Positions 1 through 13,800 of a DNA stretch of 64,000 bases are shown in pieces; position 1 is the first letter of the stretch, and every line of letters begins with the position of its first letter. The stretch spans positions 171,775,988-171,839,987 of the forward strand of contig NC_091120.1 in NCBI RefSeq assembly GCF_040183065.1. Reading direction: 5' to 3'. The notes under the pieces were generated by a model, which had not been told where the DNA came from, searched no databases, and was given only the letters and a program-made list of their open reading frames with translations. Both the position numbers and the translations under genes were made by a program. The stretch comes from Periplaneta americana (taxonomy: Eukaryota > Arthropoda > Insecta > Blattodea > Blattidae).

Positions 1-180
1 AATTGGAATATATCAGTCCCCTAACTGTCCATTGTGCAACTCAAACCAAGAAATGGATTCGGAACATCTCAAAATCTGTGCTTCAGTGGCTGGTCATGAT
101 AATATCTTTGAAAAATATTGGAGTGCAAGAGGTCAAATGACTTCATTGTCAAATGCCTGGCATTAGAAAACAACAACAAC
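1..180 (+). mobile_element. 3' end of RNase H-bearing LINE (copy 1)
   Basis: Open from the window edge: IGIYQSPNCPLCNSNQEMD.. then SARGQ.. and NAWH stop at 164, followed by an AACAACAACAAC tail. The CxxC..H..C pattern is the zinc-knuckle-like end of the RNase H region of Jockey/R1/I-type LINEs. Nearly identical to the copies at 15465-15972 and 26009-27211. Confidence 0.8.
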
Positions 181-239
181 ATAATTTTATTATAAGGCAA
201 TTACAAATAATTCATCAGGTGTTAAGTCAAATATCTGCG

Positions 240-1182
240 AAAACACTATAGATGCAATATGTTTGTGCTAATCATGAATCAAAAGAAAAACTCTGAAAGT
301 TTACTTTCCCACTGTTGTAACTCTGGCGTGTGCAGACAGAACAAGCACAACCATAGTTTCAAAATGGTGTCTGTGAAGCAGAAAGCACTCGCAATTTTGG
401 AATATGAGAAGTCATTTTCCTTTGTTACCATACAGCATGTGTTCCAGAGACAATACCCTGAAAATTCACCTCCAGGTCACCAAAGCATTCTGTGATGACA
501 TCGTCAATTTAAGGCAACTGGTACTGTGAGTAAAGGTAAAAGCAGTGGACGCCCAAGTGTTTCTAATGAAACAGTGGAACAAGTGAGTGGGGTACTGAAA
601 AACCACGTTTCACAGTGCAGCATAAACGATATTCTCCAAAAGTGAATGTGTTAGCTGCAGTGTCTAAATCAAAGGTGTACGGCCCCCCCCCTTTTTTTTT
701 TTCACAGAGACAGTTCTGTGACTGGTATGTCATTCCTCGATATGCTGCAGCAATGGTTGTTTCCTCAAGTGACTGAGGATTCCAATAACTTCATATTCCA
801 ATTTGATGGGGTGCAGTCCCATTGGCACACTGAAGTGCGACGCTACCTGAACACAGAACTCCCTCGCTGTTAGATTGGGTGATGCGCTGAAGATGATTTA
901 GCGTTGTTACAGTGGCCTCCTAGATCCCACGACCTAACGGTCTGTGATTTTTTTCTCTGGGTGTGTGTAAGAGACATACTGTATGTGCCACCACTACCAG
1001 CAACTTTGGTTCAGCTCAAGGATCGCATTACTGATGCATTTACGACCGTTACCAGGGTTATGCTACTGCGCGTATGGGACGAACTTCAATATTGCGTCGA
1101 TGTGTGTCGTGTAATGAGAGGAAGCCACATCGAACAATTGAGAAGGTGTATCCGAAACTTGGGCAGTTTCTGTTTATTTTGA
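240..1182 (+). pseudogene. Tc1/mariner-superfamily transposase relic
   Basis: Translations in several frames give the parts of one transposase in order: an N-terminal HTH (MVSVKQKALAILEYEKSF, from 364), a GRPSVSNETVEQV linker (about 545-590), a DDE region with VQSHWHTEVRRYLNTELP (about 810-870), then LLQWPPRSHDLTVCDFFLW (about 905) and a C-terminus ending RGSHIEQL. Several stops, frameshifts and a C8/T10 tract at 681-700 break it. No TIRs identified. Confidence 0.75.
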
Positions 1183-1189
1183 TGTATCA

Positions 1190-2480
1190 TACATTATTCT
1201 AAGTGTTATATTTTTCTTTATGCAACAGCTTAAAACTGATGAATCATTTATAATTTCCCTGTATTTCAACTTCTTCTTTCTCAGAATCTGTAGCACCTTT
1301 CGAAATAAAAATTAGCTTGCTTAATTAACACTATCTGTACATCATTAAGCACTTTTAATGTTTGTGAAAAATTAATAGTTATTTTTTTAAATTATGAATA
1401 CTTGTGGAGTCTTTTATTCACTGGAGAGTGTTTACCTGATAAAGTAATTAAAATGTTTTAATGAAACTTTGCATGTGTATGTAGTTCTTCCATGTGAACA
1501 ACATATTCTAGAATCTTTAATGTAGAATTTACAGTTTATTTAAGAAAATATACTGATTTCGTACAAAAGTGAAGAAATAGAAAATCACCTGTCTTTCATT
1601 TGGCACCTTAATTAGCATTAGAAGGATTTTACTGGAAAAGCTACAAATAGACAATAGTCAACAGTGATTCATCTAATAAAAAAAAAAGTACTAGGTTGCT
1701 GAATTGTAATTCAACAACTCTACAACTAAGAAAATAATTCTGTAATGGATGTCAACACACTCTAAAAATGCTGGCTATGAAGCAACAACCAACTGATAAA
1801 GTAAGGCTGTATGTACAGAACCTCAAATTAGAGCCATAATATTTCTGTCACTACTATTTGGGAAATAATATGAAGACAGTATGAAGGAATCAGCTACCGG
1901 GAAATGTATTGTTCATTGTCTGTACTGCATTTTAAAAGAAATTTTCCTTTTTACTGAATACTACTTCCTAATAGAACACCAACGTAAGATTGACATATTT
2001 CCAAATTTAAATTGTAGCCTATTCTATGTGAAAAGGATAAAATTATTTACAAAAATCGTCTGACTGTTACGTTTTTCCACTAAGACATCTTGGAAAATAC
2101 TGGACTGCAAGAAGATTCATTATCAGTTTATTAAACATAGACAACAGGAAGTTAATGGAAAAGGTTGATCACCATTAAATAGAAACATTTTGTTAAAAAT
2201 AATCACATTTTTAACTTCTGTTGTAGATGCACTTTGAATACTTTAAATTCAGTATTTGTTAACAAGAGGAAGAATGATTTATGCAAAAACAGCAGGAAAT
2301 GTAGGTCAATTGTAAAACAGTATCAGTAATAATAATTTACATAAAAATATATTACAGTTTAATTTTAGTAGCATTTAAATATAACATTTCGCCATATGTT
2401 CATGAATACAATTAAGTTCTTTGTATCATAATTTCAGAATGAATCTGATGACCCTGATAATCCAGTTATCAAAATGCAAA
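1190..2480. other. AT-rich 3' flank of the transporter, no gene seen
   Basis: Low-complexity AT-rich sequence with short ORFs only. It probably includes the 3' UTR or intergenic DNA downstream of exon 8. AATAAA on the minus strand at 2127-2132 is a possible distal poly(A) signal. Confidence 0.4.
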
Positions 2481-2491
2481 CAATCACACAC

Positions 2492-3028
2492 TTGAATAAT
2501 TTCATGGGAAAAATTGTTCTAGGGCAAGGTATCGAACCCGGGACCTTTGACTGAGCGCACCAACGCTCTACCGACTTAACTATCCAGGAACTCTACTAGG
2601 CCCTGGCTCAATTATTCTCCCTTTATCCACATACCTCAGGTGGGTTGGCAGAATGTCAGAGCCCAGCATTGAGTGCACACTTTCTGTGTGACTTAAATTT
2701 GTGGTTTTCTGTTAATGAACAGTAATGTGTGTTATACAAATCTGGCTTTCAGGTATAGCTTCCTGTAAAGCTGGCTTGAATTTAAGTCACACAGAAAGTG
2801 TGCACTCAATGCTGAGCTCTGATGTTCTGTCAACCCACTTGAGATACGTGGGTAAAAGGGGAATAATTGAGCGGGGCTTAGTGGAATTCCTGGGTAGCTC
2901 AGTCGGTAGAGCGTTGGCGTGATCAACCAAAGGTCCTGGGTTCGATACCTAGCCCTGGAACAATTTTTCCCTTGAAATTATTCAAGTCAGCTTTACAGGG
3001 AGCTATTCCTGAAAGCCAGATTTGTATA
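2492..3028. repeat. tRNA-bearing inverted repeat (palindrome P1)
   Basis: Left arm 2492-2700 and right arm 2779-2985 are inverted copies (about 85% identity by eye). The right copy is a complete element, 2737-3028, with its own about 45-bp terminal inverted repeats (TCTGGCTTTCAGGTATAGC.. and its complement). Each arm holds a tRNA-like core with GGTAGCTCAGTCGGTAGAGC and GGTTCGATACC (plus at about 2890-2962; minus in the left arm). It lies 95 bp beyond the exon 8 stop. Confidence 0.8.
2890..2962 (+). pseudogene. tRNA-like sequence in P1 right arm
   Basis: A-box-like TAGCTCAGTCGG and B-box GGTTCGATACC about 40 nt apart. The anticodon stem is imperfect (TTGGC/ACCAA with a C-A mismatch). A counterpart lies on the minus strand at about 2518-2592 with a different anticodon loop. 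Structurally tRNA-derived, unlikely to be a working tRNA. Confidence 0.6.
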
Positions 3029-3122
3029 ATCACATACTTGTTTAGTTCATGAATTCGATGTTTAAACAATGCACTTAAGGTACGATGCATTTCCACACAA
3101 AATGTGCGTCCTTTACTAACAG

Positions 3123-3830
3123 CTATACGACACTTCCTTCTTTTATATTTTTCAACTTATTCATCTCGGATATTACCACATTCTCAGTTGTTGCAGAAGG
3201 CACATTTAATTCAGATATGTCCAAATCAGTAGAGACAGGTTCCTGTAATACTGGTTTAGGAATTTCACTTTCAGATTTTTCTGAGACAGATGGTTCCATC
3301 TTTACGATATAGTCACTTAATGGTTCTTTGTGAAGTGGTGAAAGCCCGTCATGAGATTCTGGAAGAGATGATATAGTGTGACACTGTATTGAACTGGGTG
3401 TGTTTGAATCGTTAATTGGTAATTTAGTTTTAGTGGCTAAATTCTCTTCATTGTCACTGACTTCTTCCTCTGATTCAGCTTCTGATGATTCGTTCATTTT
3501 GTCCACGTTTTTATTTACATTTTTGTGCTCACAGTCTGTTACCGTTTTAGATTTTGCATCACTGTATTCCTGTACGTAATTTGTTTTTATTCCTTGTCCC
3601 TCATTTTTCTGATTATCAATCTCTACCACTTCTTGTCCCACATTTGATTGAGATGCATTGGCGTCTTCTGATTTTTCTTCTCTCTTGTCAACTTCAGTAT
3701 CATCCTCATTTGAAGTTGTTTCAAAACTCGTGTTTATTCTGCATGCTGAAGTAGGATCACCATGTGATGTGAATCTTCTTTGAGTTACAAGCTCTTTAAC
3801 TCTTGTAGCTACATGGTGTTTTTTATGATC
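3123..3830 (-). CDS. Exon 8: acidic, disordered C-terminal tail
   Basis: Opens after TCTATATTTCAG with DHKKHHVATRVKELV and runs 235 codons to TAA at 3123-3125. The product is rich in Glu, Ser, Asp and Asn, with no membrane segment, and looks intrinsically disordered (for example SSEAESEEEVSDNEE). Phase 0 fits both exon 7's internal donor and the coding frame, and DHKKHH continues the His-rich character of exon 7. It could instead belong to a neighbouring gene; I favour it as the long C-terminus of the transporter because strand, phase and order all fit. Confidence 0.7.
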   Translation of the reverse strand, partial: DHKKHHVATRVKELVTQRRFTSHGDPTSACRINTSFETTSNEDDTEVDKREEKSEDANASQSNVGQEVVEIDNQKNEGQGIKTNYVQEYSDAKSKTVTDCEHKNVNKNVDKMNESSEAESEEEVSDNEENLATKTKLPINDSNTPSSIQCHTISSLPESHDGLSPLHKEPLSDYIVKMEPSVSEKSESEIPKPVLQEPVSTDLDISELNVPSATTENVVISEMNKLKNIKEGSVV

Positions 3831-4827
3831 CTGAAATATAGAATGGAATTAGAATTAGACTATTTTTATTTATTTATGTAACTAGCTAGCTAGCTAGTGA
3901 GTACAAATTCAAATTATAAAACAAAAATGTTTCTAGCCACTAGTAACCTTAAGAGTCAAGCTCGTGTATAGTGTGGTCTTAGTCAATAATATAACATAAA
4001 ATTTACAAGGACACTTTACTAAATACAATAAGTAACTTAATTCAAACCAATAAATAACACACAATAGCAAGAAAAAAAGAAGAAGAAGAGAAAAAGAGAG
4101 AAAAAACACATTTAATATAAATTGACAATTAGACAGAAGCCAGTGATATTCAATAAAAACATGAATATAGTCGACAGAAATAAAGGGTAAAAAATACACA
4201 TATTTGTTAATATTATATATCATGAATAAATTTATAAATTTCTTTTTTTCTAAAAGCTTCAATTTTAAAATATTTCAAATTAGAAAAATGGTTTGTAATT
4301 TTATTATAAAGTCTTGGGCCGAAACTAGCACCATGTTTAAGAGCTGCACTTGTATGACATTTAGGCTCAATTAATGGGATAGTAGACTTTTGTCTTCGAG
4401 TACGATATTCATGTCGATTAGATTTATGTTTTATTTGATTTCTGTGGTAGTAAGTTAGTAAACTATATTTATAAATTTCTTCAGTAGTTAATACTTTAAA
4501 ATCTGTATAAATTAAATTTGTTGGGTAATTCATATTTTTGGTTAGGCAAATTTTTATTAATCTTCTGTGTAATAAAATTAATGGATTAAGTACAGATGAT
4601 GCTACTCCACCCCAATTTATTATACCATATTGTATTAATGATTGTATTGTATTATTACTGAAGTATCAGTAGTTGTACTGTATTAAATTTTTACGATCAA
4701 TAAATGTAATGTTGGGTTGTAACAATGTTCTCTCTTCTGTAATATTGTAAGTTCTATTCGAACACAAAAAAATGTAGGAGGAGATGGGACTTCCTGTTCA
4801 CATATAAGGATATTTTAAGTCTATATT

Positions 4828-4895
<68 letters not shown>

Positions 4896-4917
4896 TCTAT
4901 TGTTATTATTATTTCTA

Positions 4918-4984
<67 letters not shown>

Positions 4985-7900
4985 CGATGTTACTTAATGT
5001 CCCTTTTAATTACTGTGGCACCAAAGACTTGCGATTTTGTGGTACCATAATAGCTCATTCTAGCTTGCCAGATAGGTAGATACTTCACAAATACATTAAA
5101 AAAGCAACAGACATACATTATTTCAGGGGAAAGTTTCATTCTCCAGTTGGAAATTAACACAGAAATGCAGGAATTAGGAAAAAAAATTCATAAATGGGGA
5201 AATATCCCAGCCTCCTTAATTCGAACATTGCTTGCCATTGGATTCTTATCATGGCTCCTTTCGGAAGTGAAATAAAGACGAGAAGTCTATATTATAAATT
5301 TATGGTATTTGGAAAGGGACCATTAAAGTTAATGGCCATTTCTTCGTCGAATTACAAACGTATTTGAAGACATAGTATCTATACCATTTCATTTATCTTA
5401 TAATCTTACTTAGAAAATAATAAAAACAAGATTACATTTCGTGTTTATCATTCCCAGTTGAATTCACGCGTAGAATATGATCTAATTTTATCAAGCAGTT
5501 CAGGAGAAATGGCTTTACACATATGGGCAAACAGAGAATGTACCAGAAACTGTTTCAGTACCAGAAATTCTTAAAATCTGTTTTTTTCTTAAAACTTTAG
5601 AAATGCATTTTATTGCACCATCATCATGCATTCTCTTTTTAAAAATAAAAGGTATCCATCCTCTTTGCACGCCATGAAGATAGAAAGAACTCCAGGCTTT
5701 CATGACCTCGGCACTAGAATGAGGCGGTATGGTTGGCACCAACCACCTTTTACCTCCGGAAATGATCCAGTGCTCAATTTAATAGGAGACTGAATGGACT
5801 TCAGGACCATTTTGGAAGTTTGAGCAAATGAGAAAAAACCTGGGAAAGTTTGAGCAATGAGAAAAATCCCAGCACTACACAGGAGTGAACCTGGGACCTT
5901 CAAGTCAGTCGCTCTACCAACTGAGCTACCCAGCCACCTTTCTTTCTCTTTATCTTCATACAATAAGCAAATAAGACATGCAAAATGAAAAATTATCAAA
6001 AGTTACTTGCACAGACTCAGTTGCATTAACTTGGCTTTTGTAATAATAATAGTAATGTATTCCCGTCTCATGTTTCACTAAAGAAAAGTAAAAGCTAACT
6101 CTTAATGCATTTACCACAGAATTGATGCACAAAAGGAAGCAGTTTGCTAATGAAAATCGTTACAGATCAGTTCACATGTTTGTTCACTCTTTTTTAATTA
6201 CATTCTTTTAATATTCATATATAACTAAAGAACTGTGAAATCATTTAAATACACAACTATTTCGCTGTGTTAATGTTAAACTATGTTGGTGTTTTTCCTT
6301 AATAGACTAGTTTCGGTGTAGTGTGCATCATCTTATAAATTCTTGTGTAGTCCTGCGCTGTCTTCCAGTTTCGTCTTGTCTCAGTAGGTGTGTTCATGAT
6401 TGGTAATTACACCCTCTTCGATACAGCATTACCAATCATAAACACACCCCACCAAGACAACAGGAAACCAGAAGAAAGCGCGGGAATTCACAAGAATTCA
6501 GAAGATGATGAACACCACATCTATTACTACTATTGGGTAGAAAACAAATATTATAAATTCAAGGGATCAGGTCTTTTGAAGGAGAAGTGCAACATGGTGT
6601 CCCACAGGGTTCCATCTTAGGACCTTTCTTATTCCTAATTATTGTAAATGATTTAAGTTACAACATTATGGCCAAATCAACATTATATGCAGATGACACT
6701 TCTTTCATAACATGTTCGACTAGTGCAGCAGAATTGCGTCAGCTAACCTCAAATACAGTTGTGGAAGCAGCAGAATGGTTCAGAGCAAATAAGTTAATTT
6801 TGAACGAGGAGAAGACTCAAAAATTAATTTTGACATCGAAAAAAGAAGAAGGGTCTGAAGAAAAGACAGTAAAATTACTTGGTATCCATCTTGATACAAA
6901 ACTAATCTGGAATTGCCACATTGAATATATCTCTCGGAGACTGTCCAGAGTCCTGTACCTCTTAAGAGTAATTAGAGATAAAATACCCGGGCAGTACCTA
7001 AGAAGTGTTTATTTTGCTTTTTTTCATAGCATATTGAAGTATGGAATCCTGGTGTGGGGAAACAGCAATAAACTTATGGAAGTCCTACTGATTCACAAGA
7101 AAGCAATAAGAATTATCACAGATGTACCAAGCAAAGCACATTGTAAACCACTGTTCAGTCCACACCTGTGGAGTAACGGTCAGCGCATCTAGCCACGAAA
7201 CCAGGTGGCCCGGGTTCGAATCCCGGTCGGGGCAAGTTACCTGGTTGAGGTTTTTTCCGGGGTTTTCCCTCAACCCAATACGAGCAAATGCTGGGTAACT
7301 TTCGGTGATGGACCCCGGACTCATTTCACCGGCATTATCACTTTCATTTCATTCAGACGCTAAATAACCTAGATGTTGATGAAGTGTCGTAAAATAACCC
7401 AATAAAAAAAAAACACTGTTCATACAGGAGTCCATCTTAACAGTTGTTAATGAATATTTTCTGGAACTCCTTCTGTACATCAAGAAAAATGAAAAATCGT
7501 TATGACTTCACCAGTAGGATGGATAAACATGAGTATAATACTCGGAATAAAGAAAAACTGGACATACCATTTTGCAGACTATCCAAAGTTAAAAGTAGTC
7601 CTAACATGTTGAGCTGTAGAATGTTCAACATGTTACCACAGGAAGTGTCACTTGACATATTCAAAGTCAAAGTGAAAACGTGGCTTCTTAGAAACCCATT
7701 CTGTTCTGTGCAAGAATATTTTGAATTAGAAAATCAAGCTGTAGATATTTTTTAGGTTTCTTTCTCTGAATTTTATTATTATTTTGTAATATGTTAGGAA
7801 ATTCTCATAAATTGTTAAGTTAATTCTTGTTTTATTGTATGTAAACGGAGCAAATCAAATAATATTTGTGATCAGTGTGTTACAATTTTCATCTAGATAT

Positions 7901-10120
7901 TAGCCTATTTTTGATAATCTTGACTCTCAATTGTAAACTCTAAGGAGTATTTGTGATCATTTTGTTTTATGTTTAGTGTTGTAATAGAATACTGGTAATT
8001 TTCATTTTTGCACGATAATTTCACACGTGTAATTTGACAATGTCATTAGCTTTTGCTATAACGACAGCTAATAAATACTATACTATACTATACTAAACCA
8101 GCCACTTAAGATAAAATACCAACATAGTTTAACATTAACACAATGAAGTACCAGTAGTTGTTTATTTAAGTAATGCTTACTGTTCTTTAGTCATACATTT
8201 CTAGCAATGGCTGCAGAATCTGATTGGTATAGCTCTGATCATGAAGTTTTACCTTGGAATGTTGGTGGCTATGGTTGTGGGAGTGGTGATTATGGCTGTT
8301 GCCTCCTATTGTGACTTTTACCAGCTCTTGGTCGTTGTGTGAGCAGCAGTGTCGACTGTGGCAGCCCAATTCACGACACTGGACCAGGCAGTGATTTGCA
8401 TGGATACTCGGAAGTTCCATTAAACTACTTCTGTTGTCCATCTGAAACAAAGAATACTGTACAGATTATGAATATGATTTTGTTAGAATTTATGTTCAGA
8501 ACTTTCATAAATAAAGATAAATTGATAGTTATATTGATTGGTTTCGAACTTGAAATTTGAATTAATATTACTTGTTTATTTTTCTTTCCCATCGAAAGAG
8601 CACTGATGAATTTAAGGGGTGGTCAAGAAGGCAGAGATACCAGCTGTTACGGATTTTCCGTTGTAACAGATTCCCCTCCCCCCCAAAGGGAAAAATATTA
8701 CATGAAAGTAAAATGTTACGGTGTTTATATATAATTTCTACCGAAAAGAGAAAATAAAATCTGTAAAGAAATTTCCAATTGACACTGAATTTATTAAGCA
8801 TGCAGAAGTTGTGAATATTTCACACAGAAAAAAGTATTTCATATTCTTCTCTTGAATATTTTATTAAAACATTCCCAGATTTGATCAATGAAGGTCAACA
8901 TGATAGACTTGGAAGAGGAATATTAAGCTTACCAATACAATAAGATTACAAGATTTAATTTACACAAATAAGGCCAAATTCAACAGTGTTCATAAATGAG
9001 ATATTAAGCTTAATATCTCATTTATTTGGCCTTACTTGTATAAATTCAATTATGGTGGCTAGTGAAGAAGAAAATTTGGTCAACCAGTAACAAAAAGTGT
9101 TCATACAACTGTAATAAATTATTTCTTTGTATGCTTAATAAGATTACAAGACTTTTTTTTCTTTTTTTTTTACAATTTTCGGGGACAGATATCGAAATAT
9201 GAAAAACTACTTTTAATATTTCTGTTGCTTTCCAATGACTTGTGTTCTTTTACACAATTTAAATGCACTGTTTGTGATTAAAGTGATTACGATATCTATG
9301 TATGTTGTGTCTCTACTAATGATCTTGTTCCTAAATAAAATACAACAATTTTAATTTTCTGTGGTGTATGGTAGTGCTGTCATGGAGGCCATACGGGACC
9401 ATACATCATATGAATTAATCGTATGGGGAAAAGAAAATTTTGTCTGTACGGAGCCACACGGCGTATGGGTGCTGGAGATCTGTACAGATCTTAGATCTTG
9501 TCTTGCTGTTACTACTGTAATTTGTTTAATGTTCATAAACAAAAATTGTCTACCTCTGCAGCACTGGAATCCAGAATTATATAAAATAATGGTTGAAAAA
9601 CAAGAAGTGCTGCAAATACACACTCCCAAGATTCACCGAGACAAGTATGCATCTATTGTGAGGCTACATAGTATATTCTTTAAATCAAACTTCTTGCACA
9701 ATTAAAATGTAAAGCAAAACAATTTCTTTATTTATTCTTTAATATTTAAAAAAAATCATTAAATGACAGTCGGAGAGATAGAGAGAGGAGAGTAAAATAT
9801 ATTTAAAGGAAGAAAACAAGGGGTGGGGTGTATGGCCAAGAAAAAAATTACCATGACAGCACTGGTATATGGTATCTAGTTAAAATCATTGTCAAATATT
9901 CTCGCAAACTTGCACAATTACCTTTAAAAAAACGTATCTGTACCAAATTTGCGACACACCCCGAGATGTAGATGGAAGGATAATATTAAAATGAATTTGA
10001 AGGAGATGGGATATGATGGTAGGGACTGGATTAATCTTATTCAGGATAGGAACTGATGGTGGACTTATATAAGGGCAACAATGAACTTTCGGGTTTTCTA
10101 AAAACCATTTGTAAGTAATC

Positions 10121-10168
<48 letters not shown>

Positions 10169-10797
10169 AAACGTCCTGGTACTATTATATTCACGAGTAC
10201 ACCTCTGTTCTTATATTATTATAACAGTTTTGTTTATTCTTGATTACACTCTTTTTAACACCTTAGCTATAGCTGGTGAACTATTAAGTTATTTAAGTTA
10301 AATAAGTAACAAGTTTCCTGTGTTAGTATGTAAATTGTGGTGTTATTTTACTTGACTGACTGATTTAGATGTAATTTCCATCATTCATAGGATGATGAAA
10401 ATACACCATAATTTAAATATTAACATTTATAGGACGATGAAAATTACATCGAAACTAGTCATTCAGGTAAAATAACATCACAATTTAAATATTGACACAG
10501 TTAAGTTGTGCACATGATAACCATTTGCAGGCAAATGTGTATATGACGTACATATTCATGTTTACATATGGATTCACTCTTTGAATATTTGATACCATTA
10601 AGATACATTGTAATCTAACATATTTTAGATTAGATTAGATCTTTATTAGCCGAATAGAATTACAAGCATTCATGGCGTCGTCAGTACACAAGAAAAATGA
10701 CATAACATACAATATAATACAAAAATAGACTTAATTCTAAATAAATTTAACAGTTTAATATTAAGTGACATGCAAAAAAAAAAGAGAAAAAAAGAAA

Positions 10798-10847
<50 letters not shown>

Positions 10848-13800
10848 ACAAGCTTGATCTTCAGTAGGCCTATAGTCAAGGATTGTAATGAACTGGAGTG
10901 GACCGGAACAGTTTATGAATATCAGGAACCTTTCTGTTCCTTTTCGTAAGAAGTGGTATTAATTAGATAGATATGCCATTAATCATTAAGCAAATTAACT
11001 ATATGACAATATTTTTCACTTGCATAGCTCAAGTTTATTTTGAAAAAGTCATCAAAGAAAATTATTCAGGTTGTCTGCATTTTACTCAATCGATTTTTTC
11101 GATTGAAGGAAGTAACTACCGTTACTGTCTGTGTGAATTTCATAAAGGGATTAACATTTCCGAAGACGTCCGACATTTTTATATTAATGTGTAAGAACTT
11201 ATATGAATATTTCAGTCTTAGTTATTACAAATACTCAGCGTCTTCTCACTAGTCATTTAATTATGTTGTTGATAATGTTATCAACATCACCTTGTCCACC
11301 AAAAATAAGAGTGTTCCGGTTCGTGAAAATGTCCATTTCTAGCCCTGAATATAGTTACACCATACCTTGAAGAATTCTGGCTGAATGGTGACTTGCGTGA
11401 TACCTTGATCATGAAAGAACTCTGTCACATCTTTTGTAATGCGCACATAATCCTGAAAAATAAATGTGCAGTAAAAATTATGTAGGATAGTGTGGGTTGA
11501 GTGTGTGTTTGTTATTCTTAGGTAGTAATATTGACGTATTTCCTACTTATACCAATTAGATATACCACATGTTCTTCACAATTTGACAGAAAATCGGCGT
11601 GTCTGTAATTTATTGAATATGCCAAACACATCATAAACACTGCCCAAAAACACAGAATTCTTGGAATATATAACGACAAAGGATGTCTACATGAAGTGCA
11701 AGAGGTTATAGAAGAATAACAGACTTTGGGCCTATATCTTAGCGCATGAAAAATGCGCAAATCATATTCTTGATACAAGAGTCTTTATAGGCTGTGATAA
11801 TAAGTTCTAATCACTTCTTACTTATTATAAAAAAACTGTTCCAGGTACCGGTATATGAAAAAGAAATTAAAATCGAACAGTTATAAGAATAAGATCAATT
11901 GACCTTTAAAGTTGGCTTACTACAGGAAGAATATATTAGAAACATTTATAATATCAAAACCACCCATAATTTCACTCAGTAATGAATTTAGGAATAATAT
12001 TCTGGAGAAATTCTACAGATAGTAACAGTATCTATATTCCTATTAAAAAAAAGTAATTAGAATAATAGTAGGTGCCAAATCTAGGGAATCATGTTGGACC
12101 ATTTAAAAAATAAACTACAAATAATGCCCATGGCTTGTCATTATATTTTCTCATTAATAAACTTCCTCACATATAATCGTGAAAACTTTGTAACTAATTC
12201 AACAGTTCATAGCATAAATACTAGCCAAAAAAATTACTTTCATACTCCATCGGCAAGTCTATCGTGCTATTGAAAAGAAGTGCGTTATATGGCAGAAATT
12301 TTTTTAATAGCCTCCTATTGATATAAAAAATCAAACTCAAAACATAAGATTATTTAAGGCCAAATTAAAGTAGTACCTAATTTCTCACGGCTTCTATTCT
12401 GTAGGTGAATGTATGACATTCAATAACGTTGCATGAATATTTCTGTCTTGTATTAAGTATCGATACTAACCCCTTGTATTGTATTGGTATATATTGTAAA
12501 ACTCTTCTGTATATATTTCAACTAGAATGTGCCTATAGTTAAGACTTCGTAATAGGGCCTACTATTAAGATTTTATTGACATGTTGTTCCATATTCTAGC
12601 CAGGGCTGGGCAAAATACTGACATCCAAGTATTTCAAATACAAATACAAAATACTTCAAATAATTGTATTTGAAATACAAATACAAAATACTTTTAAAAA
12701 ATTAACCAAAATACATTTGTATTTCAAATACTGTACTCAAAACACATTTGTATTTCAAATATTCGATAAAATATATAGGCCTAAAGAAATAAGAATATTA
12801 CTGAAAATCTAAAATATTATATTAACATTAAAAGTATTTTTACCTCGAAGTTTTATATAAACACTGTAACTGAACTTCTTTCTTTTCCCAGTCAGCAATG
12901 AAATTATGCTACATATGAATAATTGCTTCTCCCTTTCAAAATAACCAGTTCCTCAAATGTTCATAAGATAAGGATCCCCTTGCTTGTGAATGAATAAATC
13001 CTGTAAAACAGAACAGTCTTTTTACAGGCGTAGAGGAACACAAACTTGTATTATATTTATAAAAGCTTGTTTCACTGTTGGTAATTCTCTAGAGTGTCCC
13101 TTTGCCATTGAAGAATTGTATGAGCTCATACTCCACAGCAGACAAGTTCTTTTTTTCTTTTTGCTTTTCAAAGTCTGTTTTACTTGAGTTGAAAACATAA
13201 AAATTGTTTTCATTGTCTGAACTGACCAAAGATGTAACAGACAACTGCTCAGCTGATTTCACACACATATTCTGTGTCCTCTTCTTATCACTTAGTGAGG
13301 AAATGTCAGATATCCATCTCATCTTCAATGATGGGTGGAGCAAGCTGCCAAAATAGCTCAATTTTCTTCTGGGATCAGATCAAACATCGCTTTAAATCTT
13401 GATGAAAGTGAACTTATTAGGATTGGAGTTACTGGAATAGATGGCGTAGATTACTAGGTAACAGAATATGTAATCTGTTTTTAAGGGAAATTAATGTGGA
13501 CAAAAATTGGCCGTAATAGCACGTCTTCTCATTTGCATTAAATTAAAGGCTACGGCAATGGGTTTCAGAACTGCACAATATTCTTCAAGGTACTGAAACT
13601 CAACATCTTTGAAGGTTGGCAATCCCAGCTTTTCACATATACTGTTTATGTCATGTTTGAATTGCAATATTTGAGAGATTGAGTCATAAAGAGAATTCCA
13701 TCGAGTTGGGCAAGGAAACTTTAATGAATATTTCAAGACATCTGATATAATTTCTGAGTATTTGTGTCTCCTAGACGCATTCCAATATGCTAAACACTTA

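Larger units (their letters stand above)
6258..8150. repeat. Foldback element interrupted by a LINE
   Basis: Two arms of about 80 bp (6329-6408 and 6430-6510) are inverted copies around a 22-bp loop. An outer IR of about 35 bp pairs 6260-6297 (GTTAATGTTAAACTATGTTGG) with 8115-8150. The outer right arm is displaced by a LINE at about 6515-8098. The arm motif GACTAGTTTCGGTGTAG recurs in the foldback at 10315-10505. Confidence 0.7.

Noticed and set aside
4826..5050. Long poly-tyrosine ORF (also at 40697, and poly-Asn/Ile ORFs at 63.4-63.9 kb)
   Set aside because: Translations of (TTA)n microsatellites; no start context or splice logic.
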